Below, piece after piece: positions 11,222 to 21,898 of a stretch of DNA of 64,000 nucleotides. The first letter of the stretch is position 1, and each line of letters begins with the position of its first letter. Source of the stretch: Diadema setosum (lineage: Eukaryota; Echinodermata; Echinoidea; Diadematoida; Diadematidae); NCBI GenBank assembly GCA_033980235.1, contig CM067067.1, positions 38,607,985 to 38,671,984 of the forward strand. The letters run 5' to 3'. Under the pieces are notes generated by a model. The model did not search any database, was not told the origin of the DNA, and worked only from the letters and a program-made list of their open reading frames with translations. The translations under genes were made by a program, and so were the position numbers.

Positions 11222-11642
11222 CTAGTCAGGGAAATCGGTGCACTCGTGTTGGTTGGCACATTCAGTTGGGTACAGCAAGGTTTCATCCTCTGCTTTCACA
11301 GGAAAGCCGACTCCCAACTTCTTGTTCTCGTAGTCAAGGTATATCTGCTCCTCTGCTTCAGCAAAATGCAGCATGGTCTTCATAGCTAATCTCATCTTAC
11401 GCTGCATAAGTCGAAACTCCTCGAGCTCTAGTTTTTGATGCGTTTCTATAGCAGCTGCTTCAGCTGCCAAATAGTATGCCCTTCTGGCCATCACTCTCAG
11501 AAGAACTGGCATGGCTTCCACACTGACTCAACGAGGAACCAGGATTGACATCCTGAACATCTTCCATCTCCAGCTCTGGCATCATATATGGCTCACCTGT
11601 CTCTCGAGGTTGACCTGCATCACTCATCCTGAAGACCATCAT
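11222..11642 (-). CDS. unrecognised ~140-residue protein of the 6-kb element, interrupted by a +1 shift
   Basis: Two minus-strand frames overlap. Frame A starts at ATG 11642 (a second ATG 15 bases on begins MSDAGQPRETGEPYMMPELE) and is acidic and Pro/Glu-rich through VQDVNPGSSLSQ. Frame B continues VEAMPVLLRVMARRAYYLAA and runs to a stop at 11222, ending HECTDFPD. The join needs one base skipped after the CAG at about 11526: frame B has a TGA just upstream, and frame A runs on for only a dozen codons of low-complexity S/G. B is strongly helical (EAAAIETHQKLELEEFRLMQ, then RKMRLAMKTMLHFAEAEEQ), suggesting a coiled coil, with a Cys-poor tail. Codon use and GC content exceed the flanks. The shift may be a real mutation, a sequencing indel or programmed. 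No intron fits. The product is unknown to me. As the best ORF of the element it could be an accessory or DNA-binding protein, but this is inferred from position only. Confidence 0.5.
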
Positions 11643-12271
11643 TGAACTTCATGCATAGTGAACTCGATGATAAATAATCAATCAAACACAGGTCCCATTG
11701 GCCCAGTATGAGACCAAGCTAACACCATGCATCAGCATGGATCAGCAAGGTTCAACCTGTAATTGAATAAAACAAAGTTCAACATACAATCAATATTGGA
11801 ATATCTACCTGCTAAAGTATGGGATCAAGTATTTGTACTTCTGAAGTGATTTACCGTTTACATACCTTGTTTGTGTGACTTATTTTATGTCATGTCTAGC
11901 ACATGCAACTTCTCCAGTGGATATTATCTAAATTCACATATCGTGTATCATTGCTTACGCTCTGTGATAACAGACATTTTATGTTTATAACACACATTCT
12001 ATTTTCATTGATAGACAACAAGGAGTCAAGGCCAACCTAAATTTTCTGACTTCAATCTTCATACATGTCTTAAATTCTCCTAAATGAACCAGGAACACTA
12101 TTTTTCTTCATTAGGCACATCATACATGCCTACATCGTTCTTTCTGTCAACTTCACAGAAACCAATATCCAACTGAGCCTCAACTCGGCTCAAACGTAAT
12201 AATTCCCATTAACGAAAATGATGCGACTATATCCGGTCACCTATTTATGTACGTACCTTGGTAACTGCGTC

Positions 12272-12321
12272 CAGCAGCCCCATACGCATAGCGTAACTAC
12301 GCTATGCATATGGGGCTGTTG
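12272..12321. repeat. 24-bp-arm palindrome upstream of the element ORF
   Basis: Arms 12272-12295 (CAGCAGCCCCATACGCATAG plus CGTA) and 12298-12321 pair with two mismatches around a 2-base loop. Weaker pairing extends outward for ~10 bp (TAACTGCGTC / GGTCGTAGTTA). It lies between the ORF start and the CpG-rich block, so it may be regulatory, or a nested fold-back insertion. Confidence 0.75.
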
Positions 12322-12599
12322 GTCGTAGTTAGTACCTTGGTTGAGGCTTTCCGTATTAACGTGCACTTTCATTGACTTATTCGCTATGCTTTACTGTATG
12401 TATGATCGCACTTCTGACATGTTAGTACACATGTACCTCGATACAACTCTTTCGCATCAGTTTTCACCACTCAGCATTCTATGAGCATAATTCACACATA
12501 TCATCGATTACTGTGAAATATTTTCAACGGAATTACAGTACAATTATCTACTCACAACGTTTGGCTCATCAAAAAGATTAATTCATATCCAAACCTCAC

Positions 12600-12740
12600 G
12601 GTCGTCTGTCCATTCCAAACGAGGAACGTCAGTAGTATGCACGTACGTATACCGCGCGACCTACGGCGTGGCGTGCGCATGCGATTTTAGCTTTGCCATT
12701 GACCAAGTGCTCAACGGTCCACGCGTGCACGCATAATACG
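12600..12740 (-). promoter_or_regulatory. CpG-rich promoter-like block with NRF-1-type site
   Basis: A short GC/CpG-rich island in an AT-rich element, with TGCGCATGCG at 12674-12683 (close to the NRF-1 palindrome), CCGCGCGACC and CCACGCGTGCACGC. It lies about 1 kb 5' of the minus-strand ORF. A TATA-less promoter for that transcript is plausible, but no transcription start can be read directly. Confidence 0.35.
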
Positions 12741-13235
12741 TGTACTTGTACTCGTTTGCTTTCTCTCTATGATAAGGTCATTGAAATGATATTCTTGATC
12801 CCGGTGCGAGAAGAAAAAACAAATGTTTAATTCAAGTAGTATTTTTTTAGTACAGTATTACTGATGACACTGTCACTCTTTAACAACGTGTAGTTATATT
12901 TTCAAATAAAAATATACGATAATATCCAAAAATAGTGTGGCATTTTAAGCAAACACCATTCAACACCCACATGTCAGCTTTCGGGAAAGACTATGGAATG
13001 GTTCCAAATTCGAACCCTTAAGACTTGGCTCCCTTTAGGGTTCGGATTTGCACCTCTACATCCATCCCGAACCCTATAAGGTGCCACTTAGTTAGATTTG
13101 CTCGTAGGGTGCAAATAAGAACCCTAATAGAACCCTAATTTCTCTGTGTGCGGGGTTGTAATATCATACAATATCCAAGTAAATACTATAAAATAGTGCA
13201 CCCTTCTTTGGACTCTCCCCCTCCCCCTCTGTCTA

Positions 13236-13236
13236 A

Positions 13237-13287
<51 letters not shown>

Positions 13288-13288
13288 T
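13236..13288. repeat. (TA)n microsatellite
   Basis: TA dinucleotides interrupted once by GTA. It lies just outside the right TIR of the 6-kb element. Confidence 0.95.
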
Positions 13289-13477
13289 TCATTATGTCAA
13301 TTAGCCTACATATATTTACACACATTATGTTCAAGTATGTATTATAAGTCGTCAAAGATGTAAAACTATTGTATATACATAATATTTTATTATATTATGT
13401 CTATATTATTATACAGTTAGTAATTTGTTTATTTACACTGTAGTTCGTTCGATAGTTAGTAATCTTTCTTTTCATCT

Positions 13478-13575
13478 GTATGTATGTATATATATATATA
13501 TATATATATACATATATATGTATACATAGATACATATACATATTTATTATACTTACATATATATATGACGATTGT
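13478..13575. repeat. (TA)n with ATACAT variants
   Basis: A TA tract followed by ACATATATATG and ATACATA units. Any frame across it is low-complexity Y/I. Confidence 0.9.
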
Positions 13576-13702
13576 ATACTGTATATCTGGTAATGAAAGT
13601 GCGACTTCAAGTTTCGGATGTAACCTAACATAGACTAATTCCAAATGCATTGTATAGTCATTTTTACCTGTGTGTGAATTGAAAATGGTTTTGTTTACTT
13701 CA

Positions 13703-13737
13703 TGTTTGTTTGTTTGTTTGTTTGTTTGTTTGTTTGT
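13703..13737. repeat. (TTTG)n microsatellite
   Basis: About nine TTTG units, followed by a poly-A run at 13759-13776. Confidence 0.95.
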
Positions 13738-15444
13738 GAGTGCAGCCAAACGAAAACGAAAAAAAAAAAAAAAAAACCGGGACTATAAAGGTCAAAATCA
13801 TGATTGCAATCAATCAAAATAAGTCTGATTTTATTAATCATACTGCACACCGTACAACAAAATCGTTATCCTGATGGGATATGGATCTATCTTTTGACCC
13901 ACATTTTGAATTAAGAGCTGGCACAGTTGCATAAGGTTACTAGTATACGTTCGTAATCTAGCAAGAAAAAGAATATTCTCATTTGAATCAGGAAACCTTC
14001 AACGATCTTTTCTAATAATATTTAACGAGTCTTCCAGAAGCAATGCATATTGATTGAAATTAAGACTTTGAAAGACTTTGGGTAAGATAACAACTACAGG
14101 ATATCCTTGTAAAGTTGGAGAATGATGTCATTCCTGAAACCAGATGATGCTGTCTTATCCGAATTCTCTTTGTCACGAACAAGAACACAAGTTGAAAAAT
14201 GCAGCAGTAAAATGTTGGTAAATATCAAAAGAACAGAAAAATTACATGTTGCGAAAGACACGACTTCTTTGTCTTTTTATGTATTGTCTTATGTCATTTA
14301 TGTTGTTAAATTAGTAATAAAAGGAGGATCTATAAGAATGATTTATATTCTTTTTTTCTACAAAAAAAAAAGGAAAATCAATATGTGATTTGGATTAAAA
14401 CAAATAATCCATGAACGTCCTCAACTACACGGCCTCTCCCCCCCCCCCCCCAAAAAAAAAAACAACAACAACAACAACCCAGGTTTAAATCGTCATGACG
14501 TCGTAACGGTTACAACAAACCCCATTCCAGCATTTACACAAACTGAACAATCTACATTGTGTTGATAGACACAACATCTTTAGAGAAAGCATCTTTATAT
14601 AAGCTTGCTCTATGAATTTGTCTGTGTGATGAGAAAGCAAAATTCTACGTGAGACCCAGCCATAGCCATTTTTCTTCGGGAAGTCCACTTGCAAAAAAAA
14701 ATAGCTGCCAAGTTGATACTAACTTAAAAAAATATTTTGCAAATTGCAGGCATCTCTTTTGTTTCAATACGGCAATGCCCTATCTGGTCATCACAAGACT
14801 ATTATAGTTTGCTTGGCTTTCATTAGGCCAAAAAAAAAAAAATGGTTTGTTTGCCCTTCGCGACCGACCGAAAATCACGGAAATTTCGGGTCGCGTTTTT
14901 TTTTTTTTTTTTTTTTTTTGCTCTTTCAAGTTTATTTTTTTCCACAAATTTCATCTTCTACAAATTTGTGAATGGTTTTAAACCCAAAATTATCCATTTT
15001 AAGCTAGAGAAAGAATAAAAAAAAGTCTAAAAATGTTTTTTTTTTTTTTTTTCATCTGATCGACCCGTCGTAATTGGTCGGGCCGCGTCGGTCCACAGGC
15101 TACGTTTTATAGCATGCATTGCATGCTACAATGTAGCTACCTTTTTGGCTCACATGCGTGCATGCGCACGAAATCCAATCAATGCATGTATTATTATGCA
15201 CTTAGTACAGGGCTGCACACTGGCGACATTCGCGCTAGCTTGCGCATTGGCGCTGCTCACGCACTGCCATGCCATGCAATGCAAAGCATGTACAGTGTAA
15301 CTGCTTTTCGTTTGCTTGCGATCGGTGGTCATGCCAGACAAGAAGCATTGATAGAATTAGAAGCGCACGCATTTCTGGGTCATTTTACTCACGATCCGAT
15401 CCCGGCTTCCCAGCAGCGTGGCAGTTGACATGTTAGAACTAATT

Positions 15445-16605
15445 TACTTGTGTCGATTTTTAGAAAAGTAAAAACATATTCGATATTCAGCGATACAGTA
15501 AATGGATCTGATTGCGTTCAGTTTCATTTTACACAGTCATTTCACAAATGAATATTTTCATTCGTTCAGAATGATCTCACAATGAAGATGGGCGCAAAAA
15601 GGATCACGAAATCGGCCCTTCCGTGTACTTTTTAAGAACGTATGCACAAAATGTGAAGAGATAATACTAGGAAGAAAAAAAAATCATTAAATCATCGCAG
15701 TCCCGCTTACATATTTGAGGTAGAAATCGTCCCAAAAAGGATCATAAATTCGGCCAGCCGCGTCGTACACCTTTCAAAAGCTCATGTACGAAATGCGAAG
15801 AGATTATAGAGGAGAAAAAAAAAATAAAGGACACATTTGGTACGTGCATCATAAAAGATTACAGCCGAATAAAAATTCATGAAATCAACGCAATCCCGTT
15901 GAAATTTGAGGAAATAATAGGCGCAAAAGGGATCTTGAATTCAGTCCTGACATGCATGCCGTGTTGGTTATCAAAACGCACGCACAAATGCGACGAGATT
16001 ATCGGGAGAAAAAAAAAAACAACACATTTTTACCCTTCTGGTGTGTGTATTACAAAAGATTACATCCGAAGTAATTAATGAAATCGCCACAAACCGGCTG
16101 ACATTTGAGGTAGAAATAGGCGCAAAAAAAGTATCATGAATGCGGCCGTGTGGTACATCTTTTAAGAACGCACTTACGAAATTCGGAGAGTTTATCGGGA
16201 AAAAATAAAGGACGCATTTTCAACCCCTTTTGGCGCGTGCATCGTAAAATATTACAGCCGAAGTAATTTATGAAATCGTCACAATCCCGCTTATATTTGA
16301 GGTGGAAATGGGCGCAAAAAGGGTTGCAAATTCGGCCCTGCATGTCGTGTACCTTTCAAGAACGCATGCACAAATGCGAAGAGATTATCGGGAGAAAAAT
16401 AAAGAACCCCTTGTATCGCGTGCATCAGAAAATATCACAGCTAAAATAATTCATTAAATCATCGCAATCCAACTGACCACCAAGAGCAGGTTACGCAGCA
16501 AGTTCGTGCGCTGATGTTTAGAAAAAGTCACAAACGCATTTGATACAATCTGATTTTGTTCATTACCATTTTACATTAATTCACAAACATTCTAATTTTT
16601 TCCTG
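15445..16605. repeat. ~190-bp satellite array between direct repeats, inside the Harbinger-like element
   Basis: Five units can be aligned by GGCGCAAAAAGGATCA-like starts at about 15590, 15731, 15920, 16111 and 16305. The spacing is about 141 and then close to 190 bp. Each contains AAATTCGGCC, a CGTGTAC motif, AATGCGAAGAGATTATCGGG and ATTTGAGGTAGAAAT. The array is flanked by a ~110-bp direct repeat (TTTTTAGAAAAAGTAAAAAC at the left from 15458; TGTTTAGAAAAAGTCACAAA at the right from 16514), so unequal exchange is a likely origin. Confidence 0.8.
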
Positions 16606-16866
16606 TCTTTAAATTTCTTGTGCAATAAATAATGCAAGTTAAAAAAAAAAATTAATCTGTAAAATGTACATGAGGGGGGGGGTACATCCATAAAAAACAA
16701 GGAAATAAGTTTGCAAGTCATTTAATGTTTTTTTTTTATGTTGTCGTTGTTGACCGGTAAATTTTCTGTTCGGACCTGTAAAAAATGGTAAACGGGGCAT
16801 TTACCGGTCCGACAGAGACAGGTCGGACCGGCAGAAAAAATGGGTTAGTGTGCAGCCCTTCACAAG

Positions 16867-17126
16867 ATGGCTACTTTTGCAGCATCCGTTACCAGCTGTC
16901 ATGGCACCAAAACTGTTTGGAGTTCAGTTGCCAGCATCTCACTGGAAGGTACTTTTTTGGAGCTGTTTGCAAAATTTAACAAAGATGAACGTTATAAGTG
17001 TTTGTCAGTGAGCGTTTCTGCCTCGCGTACCGGGCCCTGGCAAGACGTAAATTTGAATGAATCTCTTGGAGTTTTGAGTGCATTGACATTGAAAAAAGGG
17101 TACCCTGTATTAACAAAAAAAAAAAA
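16867..17126 (+). CDS. coding-like ORF (possible captured exon) in the Harbinger-like element
   Basis: From ATG 16867 the frame reads MATFAASVTSCHGTKTVWSS and later KFNKDERYKCLSVSVSASRT, GPWQDVNLNESLGVL and LTLKKGYPVL, before it enters a poly-A run coding only Lys. Eighty codons with W, D, E and G in natural proportions and no low complexity suggest real protein descent. There is no convincing downstream donor, and the frame ends by running into the element's A-rich end. It may be a host exon carried by the element or a remnant of its own gene. The family is not recognised. Confidence 0.4.
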
Positions 17127-17265
17127 AAAAAAAAACGACCTACCGACCCTCTTGGGTTTTGACAATTAAGGGCAAACAAACACTTTTTTTTTTTTGGCCT
17201 TAGATACCTGCCATGCCTGCTATAATTGGGCGTTTTTCAAATATTATATAATTATGTAGGATACA

Positions 17266-17318
17266 TGTGTGTGTGTGTGTATGTGTGTGTGTGTGTGCGT
17301 GTGTGCGTATGCGTGTGC
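17266..17318. repeat. (GT)n microsatellite
   Basis: GT dinucleotides with occasional A or C substitutions. Confidence 0.95.
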
Positions 17319-17368
17319 ATATTTCGTTAGGTAGATTAGATATGATTTGGTTCTTATTTTGATGTGTG

Positions 17369-17477
17369 TATAGCCGCGGTCACTCTGGCAAAAAAAAAAA
17401 TCGAGATCTTACACATTGTCTTATAGAGATCGCGAACTTAAACTTCGCTCTCTTTTGCCAGTGTGACAGCGACTATA
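17369..17477. mobile_element. 109-bp MITE with 25-bp imperfect TIRs
   Basis: The left end TATAGCCGCGGTCACTCTGG + CAAAA pairs with the right end TTTTGCCAGTGTGACAGCGA + CTATA, with a few mismatches over 25 bases. TA at each boundary is consistent with a TA target duplication, as in Tc1/mariner-type MITEs. There is no coding capacity. Confidence 0.8.
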
Positions 17478-18357
17478 ATGTATAACATGTACACTCATGT
17501 AGGCCTATGTGAGCGTGAAAATGTTACACCGTGGCAGAAAGGCACTGCCCACTGAGCCTCCATTCTAATGAGAACCTATATATAGGTCTATCAGGGGAAG
17601 ATACTAAGAAATGAAGATAATCTTTTTGTTCGCTCTCGTTGACAAAATAATCCTTTTACGTTTACTCTCAGTAGGTCAAACCATCAAAGTAAATGTCATC
17701 CGATTTAGTTCTAGTTCTTAATAATTTTCCATGACTCTATTTCTTTACTACCATTCAGCGTTTTCCCAACAGATGAGAATTCTTTTTTCCTTCTTGCTTG
17801 GCACAGATGAAATCCCGCCCTCTTAACTTTACTTTCCAATCCACGGCATGGTTGTGGGTGAAGTGTTTAATTTAGCTCAAGTTTCACTGCCGACTTGGAA
17901 TCAACAGCCACCAACACAAAGTCATGATCTTCCCTGTAGACACTGCTTTTGAAAGAGAACCGTTTTTTCCCCTAAATTAATTGAATTAATTTGATTTCTT
18001 TCTGCTTGTTTCTATCATTATGTGTATACATTATGTTCTCTTTTTGTTCTATTCTCACGAAGCGTTTACGACTAGTCATGCTTTTTAGTGCATTCCTCCA
18101 TTTCCAACGTATATTATCAACTTGCACTGTAAAAAAAGAATACTGTACTAGAGTATTTCCTTTTGTGTCTTTTTTTGTTCTTTTACGTATCAATTTTTTT
18201 TTTGTGTGTATACGCGCCTTCGAAAAAGATGGAAATGAAATGAATTCAATTCAATTCAACAATTTGCGCTTACATCCGCATTTTACTTTAAGAATTCAAC
18301 TCTTGCAAAGAAAAAACAAACACCAACAACAAACAAACAAACCAAAACTCCATAAGA

Positions 18358-19404
18358 AGCCCCTTCTACACTTTCAGAGATCGCATCACGGATCATCACG
18401 GATCGTCCTTTCGGGATCATCCGTGCTGTTCCGGCATTACCGTCTATAGACACCGTGAAGTCATCAGGCATGATCCTGGTGTACCTGCGTATCCATGGAA
18501 AAGAAATTTAACTTGCTTAATTTTTCATCCCGGAGTTCACGGATGACAATCAGACCGTACTTTTCCTTGCAGGCTCATTGTACTCCGTGTATTCATTTCG
18601 GGACACTCCGTGAAGACATCGGGACGTCCGTATTAGCATCGGTTCCATCCGGAATCGAAATTCTATATTTTTATTATTTTGCCGATGCGAAATGATAACT
18701 GAGGGTAAATTGCCGCGGACGAAATTTAAAGGCCCATATATTATATCACTTTGAAGCGAGAATATGTCTGAGGCCACTTCCATTTAAAGTTCTTAATATT
18801 GCCCACAACTTCCCAATCAGATCAGCCATCTAAAAAGCCGTCGGCTGAGAAGCCAAGGTTTAATTGACCCACACATTCCGTCTCCTAACTGTCTCAGTTT
18901 TTTTAATGCCCTAATGTTCCTGCAAAATTAGAGCTTTTGAAACAAAAAAGTTTTACATTTATGATGTCGACAAGCAGAAGATTTTCAGGAGTACTTGCCA
19001 TACTTGAGGACAAAATGTCCCCCAAAAAGGTTTAATTATCAAATGAGCACCTAATCATCAAATGCCACCTAAAAGCATAAGTCATTTGTCAACATTTCGG
19101 GGGTAGCCGTGTGGACATTTAATCCGTGTAAGGACCGTAAAGGGACCCAGTTGCCTCCGTGCCGTTTCTTGATGTCCGTGTTAGCGCCGTACACGTTTCC
19201 GGTGTGCTCCGCATTTGCTCCCTTGTCTGTCCGTGTAGACACCGTGCTAGTCCGTGTAGGAGCCGGTACTTGTCCTTGTAGACACCTAGTTGGGGTTGTA
19301 TCCACACCGGCGTTGAGAGGAAATCTTGATGTCGCACGCCGGAACACCACGGCTTACGATCCGTGATGACCCATGAAGCGATCCATGGAAGTGTAAAAGA
19401 GGCT
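18358..19404. mobile_element. ~1.05-kb TIR element rich in CCGTG motifs
   Basis: The left end AGCCCCTTCTACACTTTCAG pairs with the right end, which reads in reverse complement AGCCTCTTTTACACTTCCAT. Similarity continues as GATCGC(A/T)TCA and then TCATCACGGATCGT on both arms (about 50 bp). The interior is full of short CCGTG/CACGG motifs (for example GTCCGTGTAGACACCGTG near 19230). No transposase frame is recognised. The target duplication is not evident. Confidence 0.65.
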
Positions 19405-19534
19405 AACACTCAAGATTCTCGGTATCATCCCTCATGGTATCAAACATTCACTTAGACAAAAAGTAATCATAACTAGCTATGAATAATGTAGCTCCATCCA
19501 TCCTCCAAATGTTTTGATCCGTAGGTGTCCACGC

Positions 19535-19551
19535 ACGCACACACACACACA

Positions 19552-19584
<33 letters not shown>
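19535..19584. repeat. (CA)n microsatellite
   Basis: CA dinucleotides with one TA interruption. Confidence 0.95.
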
Positions 19585-19919
19585 CCTTATACCTACACTC
19601 AACGAAAATGTGTGTGCATATACAATGATCTTTTTAAAACACACAGACACCCGCCTACATCTTCACCGCAAGTACGTCCTGTGAAACTCACTTATTCTTG
19701 GAATTGATCAGTCATTTCTTTCTTTTTGCTTTTCTATTCCAAGGCATGTATTCCGCACCAGACAAATGACGTGAACATGATTGTATGACTGAATGGCCAT
19801 AGTATTGCTTCCGGTGAGTGGTAGTACTAGTAGGTTATGGCGCAATGTAACAACGTTGCACGCGAAGCACCAATGAACGCAACGCTCCTTCCACCACTTT
19901 TTAAAAGCGCGCACTCGCT

Positions 19920-20932
19920 TGTGTAATTGTGATTTCTACGCACATTAGGAGGAGAGCTCGTACACGCCGCTTCGCTGTCGCCATCTAAAGTTGACACCCC
20001 ACATTATAGCCTAATATTTCAGACAAGGAACCTACAGAAGACGAAGTGGAAAGGAAGACAAGGGAGTCCTTTCTCGACAAAGCGCGGGAATATTATTTAC
20101 TAATTGGATGAGATAACGCGTTCAACCGAGTGAATAACCGTCCTCAATAATTTACCGCTAAAACGTTTCCATTTTTTTTTTCCGTTGACACAAAATTCAT
20201 CGTTTCAGGATACCTTTTTTTCTTCCCTCCACAGAAATCGTTTCTTTTTCCTTTCTTGTCTCTTTCAGCCCTTTTCTCTCTCATACACATCTTCCACCCA
20301 CTTATTCGCCAGCACAACTCCTACTCTCCGGGTCGTCCTCTGAATAACTCTATCAGTTTATGGGTGATATCGTCACAGTCAGTCCTGGAAGCTTCTCTTT
20401 TTGTTTTTTACCCGAAAGTGTATCAAGTAAAGGGCAACAAGAGGAGACAGTGGAAGAGAGAGCAATAGACGGGCGGACAAAGTGGTATTTGCAACGCTTG
20501 AGTTGAACTTTTTTTCTCGCTCTCCTCACGATACAAAAGAAAGAAGACGTCGTCAGTATACGCTGCCGTCATCAGCCGCAGTTTCGCGCTCATAATCGTC
20601 GGATTCCTCCTCACTTGTTGATTGCTCCTGCTCTCGCCTTAATTTTCCTTTATTTGTCCTGCAAAGTTAGCGTCGGTTTTATGCGGGCCTTGACGAGAGG
20701 ACGATTTGCATGATTATTGGCAACGATCCGCGGAATTCACGTGTTTGTGCGTATCTGATCGACCACTTGAACAAACGCTGATTAGTCGGGAAATTTATTC
20801 CTTCCCTTTATCTTGTCCGTTTTCCTGAGGATCACAGCCCGTTGTTCTGTTCTTCAAGGGATAATTTTTCGGTCATCTGTTCGGGGCTTCACTTGGTGCA
20901 AATTGGGACACAAACTTTTTTTCTTCCCCGCC
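19920..20932 (+). promoter_or_regulatory. likely promoter / 5' UTR region of the signal-peptide gene
   Basis: About 1 kb directly upstream of the ATG at 20933 is free of recognisable mobile elements and more CpG-rich than its surroundings (for example GACGTCGTCAGTATACGCTG near 20545 and CGATCCGCGGAATTC near 20725). No TATA box with clear spacing is visible, and I cannot fix the start site. It may include one or more noncoding exons. Confidence 0.35.
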
Positions 20933-21017
20933 ATGGAAGCTTCAAGACAGTGCTTCATGTTCATACTCTGCATCGCTCTTTGTATGTGCCTTATCACAAC
21001 TAGTGCCACAACATTCG
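20933..21017 (+). CDS. first coding exon with signal peptide of a secreted or membrane protein
   Basis: The ATG lies in an optimal Kozak context (CCGCCATGG). The 28 codons encode MEASRQCFMFILCIALCMCL then ITTSATTF: a charged n-region, an uninterrupted hydrophobic core (residues 8-21) and a small/polar region with a likely cleavage near TSA. The exon ends at a consensus donor, ACATTCG|GTAAGAG, with the intron starting at 21018 in phase 1. Phase-1 introns just after signal peptides are typical of genes for modular extracellular proteins. The frame closes a few codons into the intron (GKR then TAA), so splicing is required. The mature protein cannot be identified: no second exon starting in phase 1 was recognised downstream in the window. 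A chance match to signal peptide, Kozak and donor together is unlikely but possible. Confidence 0.6.
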
Positions 21018-21785
21018 GTAAGAGATAATTGTTTTCTTGAAGAGAATTTATTCAAAATGATGTTTCCATTTCTTCATGTTTTTTTCTTTTCTTTTCCTTT
21101 CAGGGAATTCATTTCGTCGTATTGCATACTACAGCTCGTTTGATAACCATCGAAAGAACTTCGAATATATACGCACGCATAAATTCAAGATCGCATCTAT
21201 TTGAAGGCATTGCGAGTACGGTTGGGGAAAAAGATGTTAAAAGTAAAGTTTGTACGTATAGTTTGGGGATATTTCCTCTTTTTGAGCCATAGACAAATCA
21301 GCCTCATATTACAAACGAAACTGAAATGTTTATAACAGCAGTCGACTTCTGAAATATTCAATGAATAGAATGGAGAAAAAGGAAACTTAAATCCTGGCTA
21401 ATGATTAAGACTAGTTAAAAAATCACCTAAAACAACAACGACAAAAACATATGTTCTTTGTAGCGGAATTTTATTTCTGAGGACTTTCTACAGCGCGTAA
21501 ACCTATTTGGTATTACTCATTACTACACCAAATAAGAAAGGACGCTTGTTTCAAGCAGCACATACAAGGTAAATTTGGTTCAAGATTCAAGATTCAAATT
21601 TATTTTCACTTCCATCAAATAAACAAAGAAATTACATACAATGTATATGCACAGGATATTTGTAATAATTGCAGAATGTGATTTACCAAAGTACATATGA
21701 AAATGAGTAACAGATGGAAAAACCCACAATATATTTTTTAATATAATTATACATAAAGCATGTAATAAAAGTAAACTAAGGATAA

Positions 21786-21846
21786 TAATAATAATGATAA
21801 TAATGATGATGATAATAATAATAATAATAATAATAATAATATTAAT

Positions 21847-21898
<52 letters not shown>
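21786..21898. repeat. (ATA/AAT)n tail microsatellite
   Basis: A long trinucleotide run directly at the 3' end (minus strand) of the SINE. Confidence 0.95.

Larger units (their letters stand above)
7140..13155. mobile_element. ~6.0-kb DNA transposon-like element with long TIRs and subterminal arrays
   Basis: The left end (7140-7159) is CCCCGCACACAGAGAAATTA, and the same 20 bases appear inverted at the right end (13136-13155). One mismatch later, both continue GGTTCT and then TTTGCACCCTA. Inside both ends lie clusters of GCACCCTA/TAGGGTGC and GAACCCTA motifs. The interior holds an unrecognised minus-strand ORF (11222-11642), a CpG-rich promoter-like block (12600-12740) and a 24-bp-arm palindrome. 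I could not find a convincing target duplication: the left flank is GGATCCG and the right flank is TTGTAATATC. The superfamily is unknown to me. Subterminal repeat arrays occur in several cut-and-paste superfamilies, so they do not decide it. Confidence 0.7.
14826..17199. mobile_element. PIF/Harbinger-like non-autonomous element, ~2.4 kb
   Basis: The left end GGCC + A13 + TGGTTTGTTTGCCCTT (14826-14858) is matched inverted by AAGGGCAAACAAACAC + T-run + GGCC (17168-17199). The element is flanked by TTA on both sides (14823-14825 and 17200-17202). A 3-bp TTA/TWA target duplication with G-rich termini is characteristic of the PIF/Harbinger superfamily. No DDE transposase was found. The contents are GC-rich palindromic ends (CGCGACC...GGTCGCG), two CAGTC/GACCGG-rich stretches (15060-15100 and 16750-16840), a satellite array and a coding-like ORF. 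The A and T runs next to the termini make exact lengths uncertain. Confidence 0.75.

Noticed and set aside
17991..18449. 152-codon plus-strand open frame
   Set aside because: F/L/C/S-rich, overlaps the left end of the CCGTG element, and is expected by chance in AT-rich DNA of this length.
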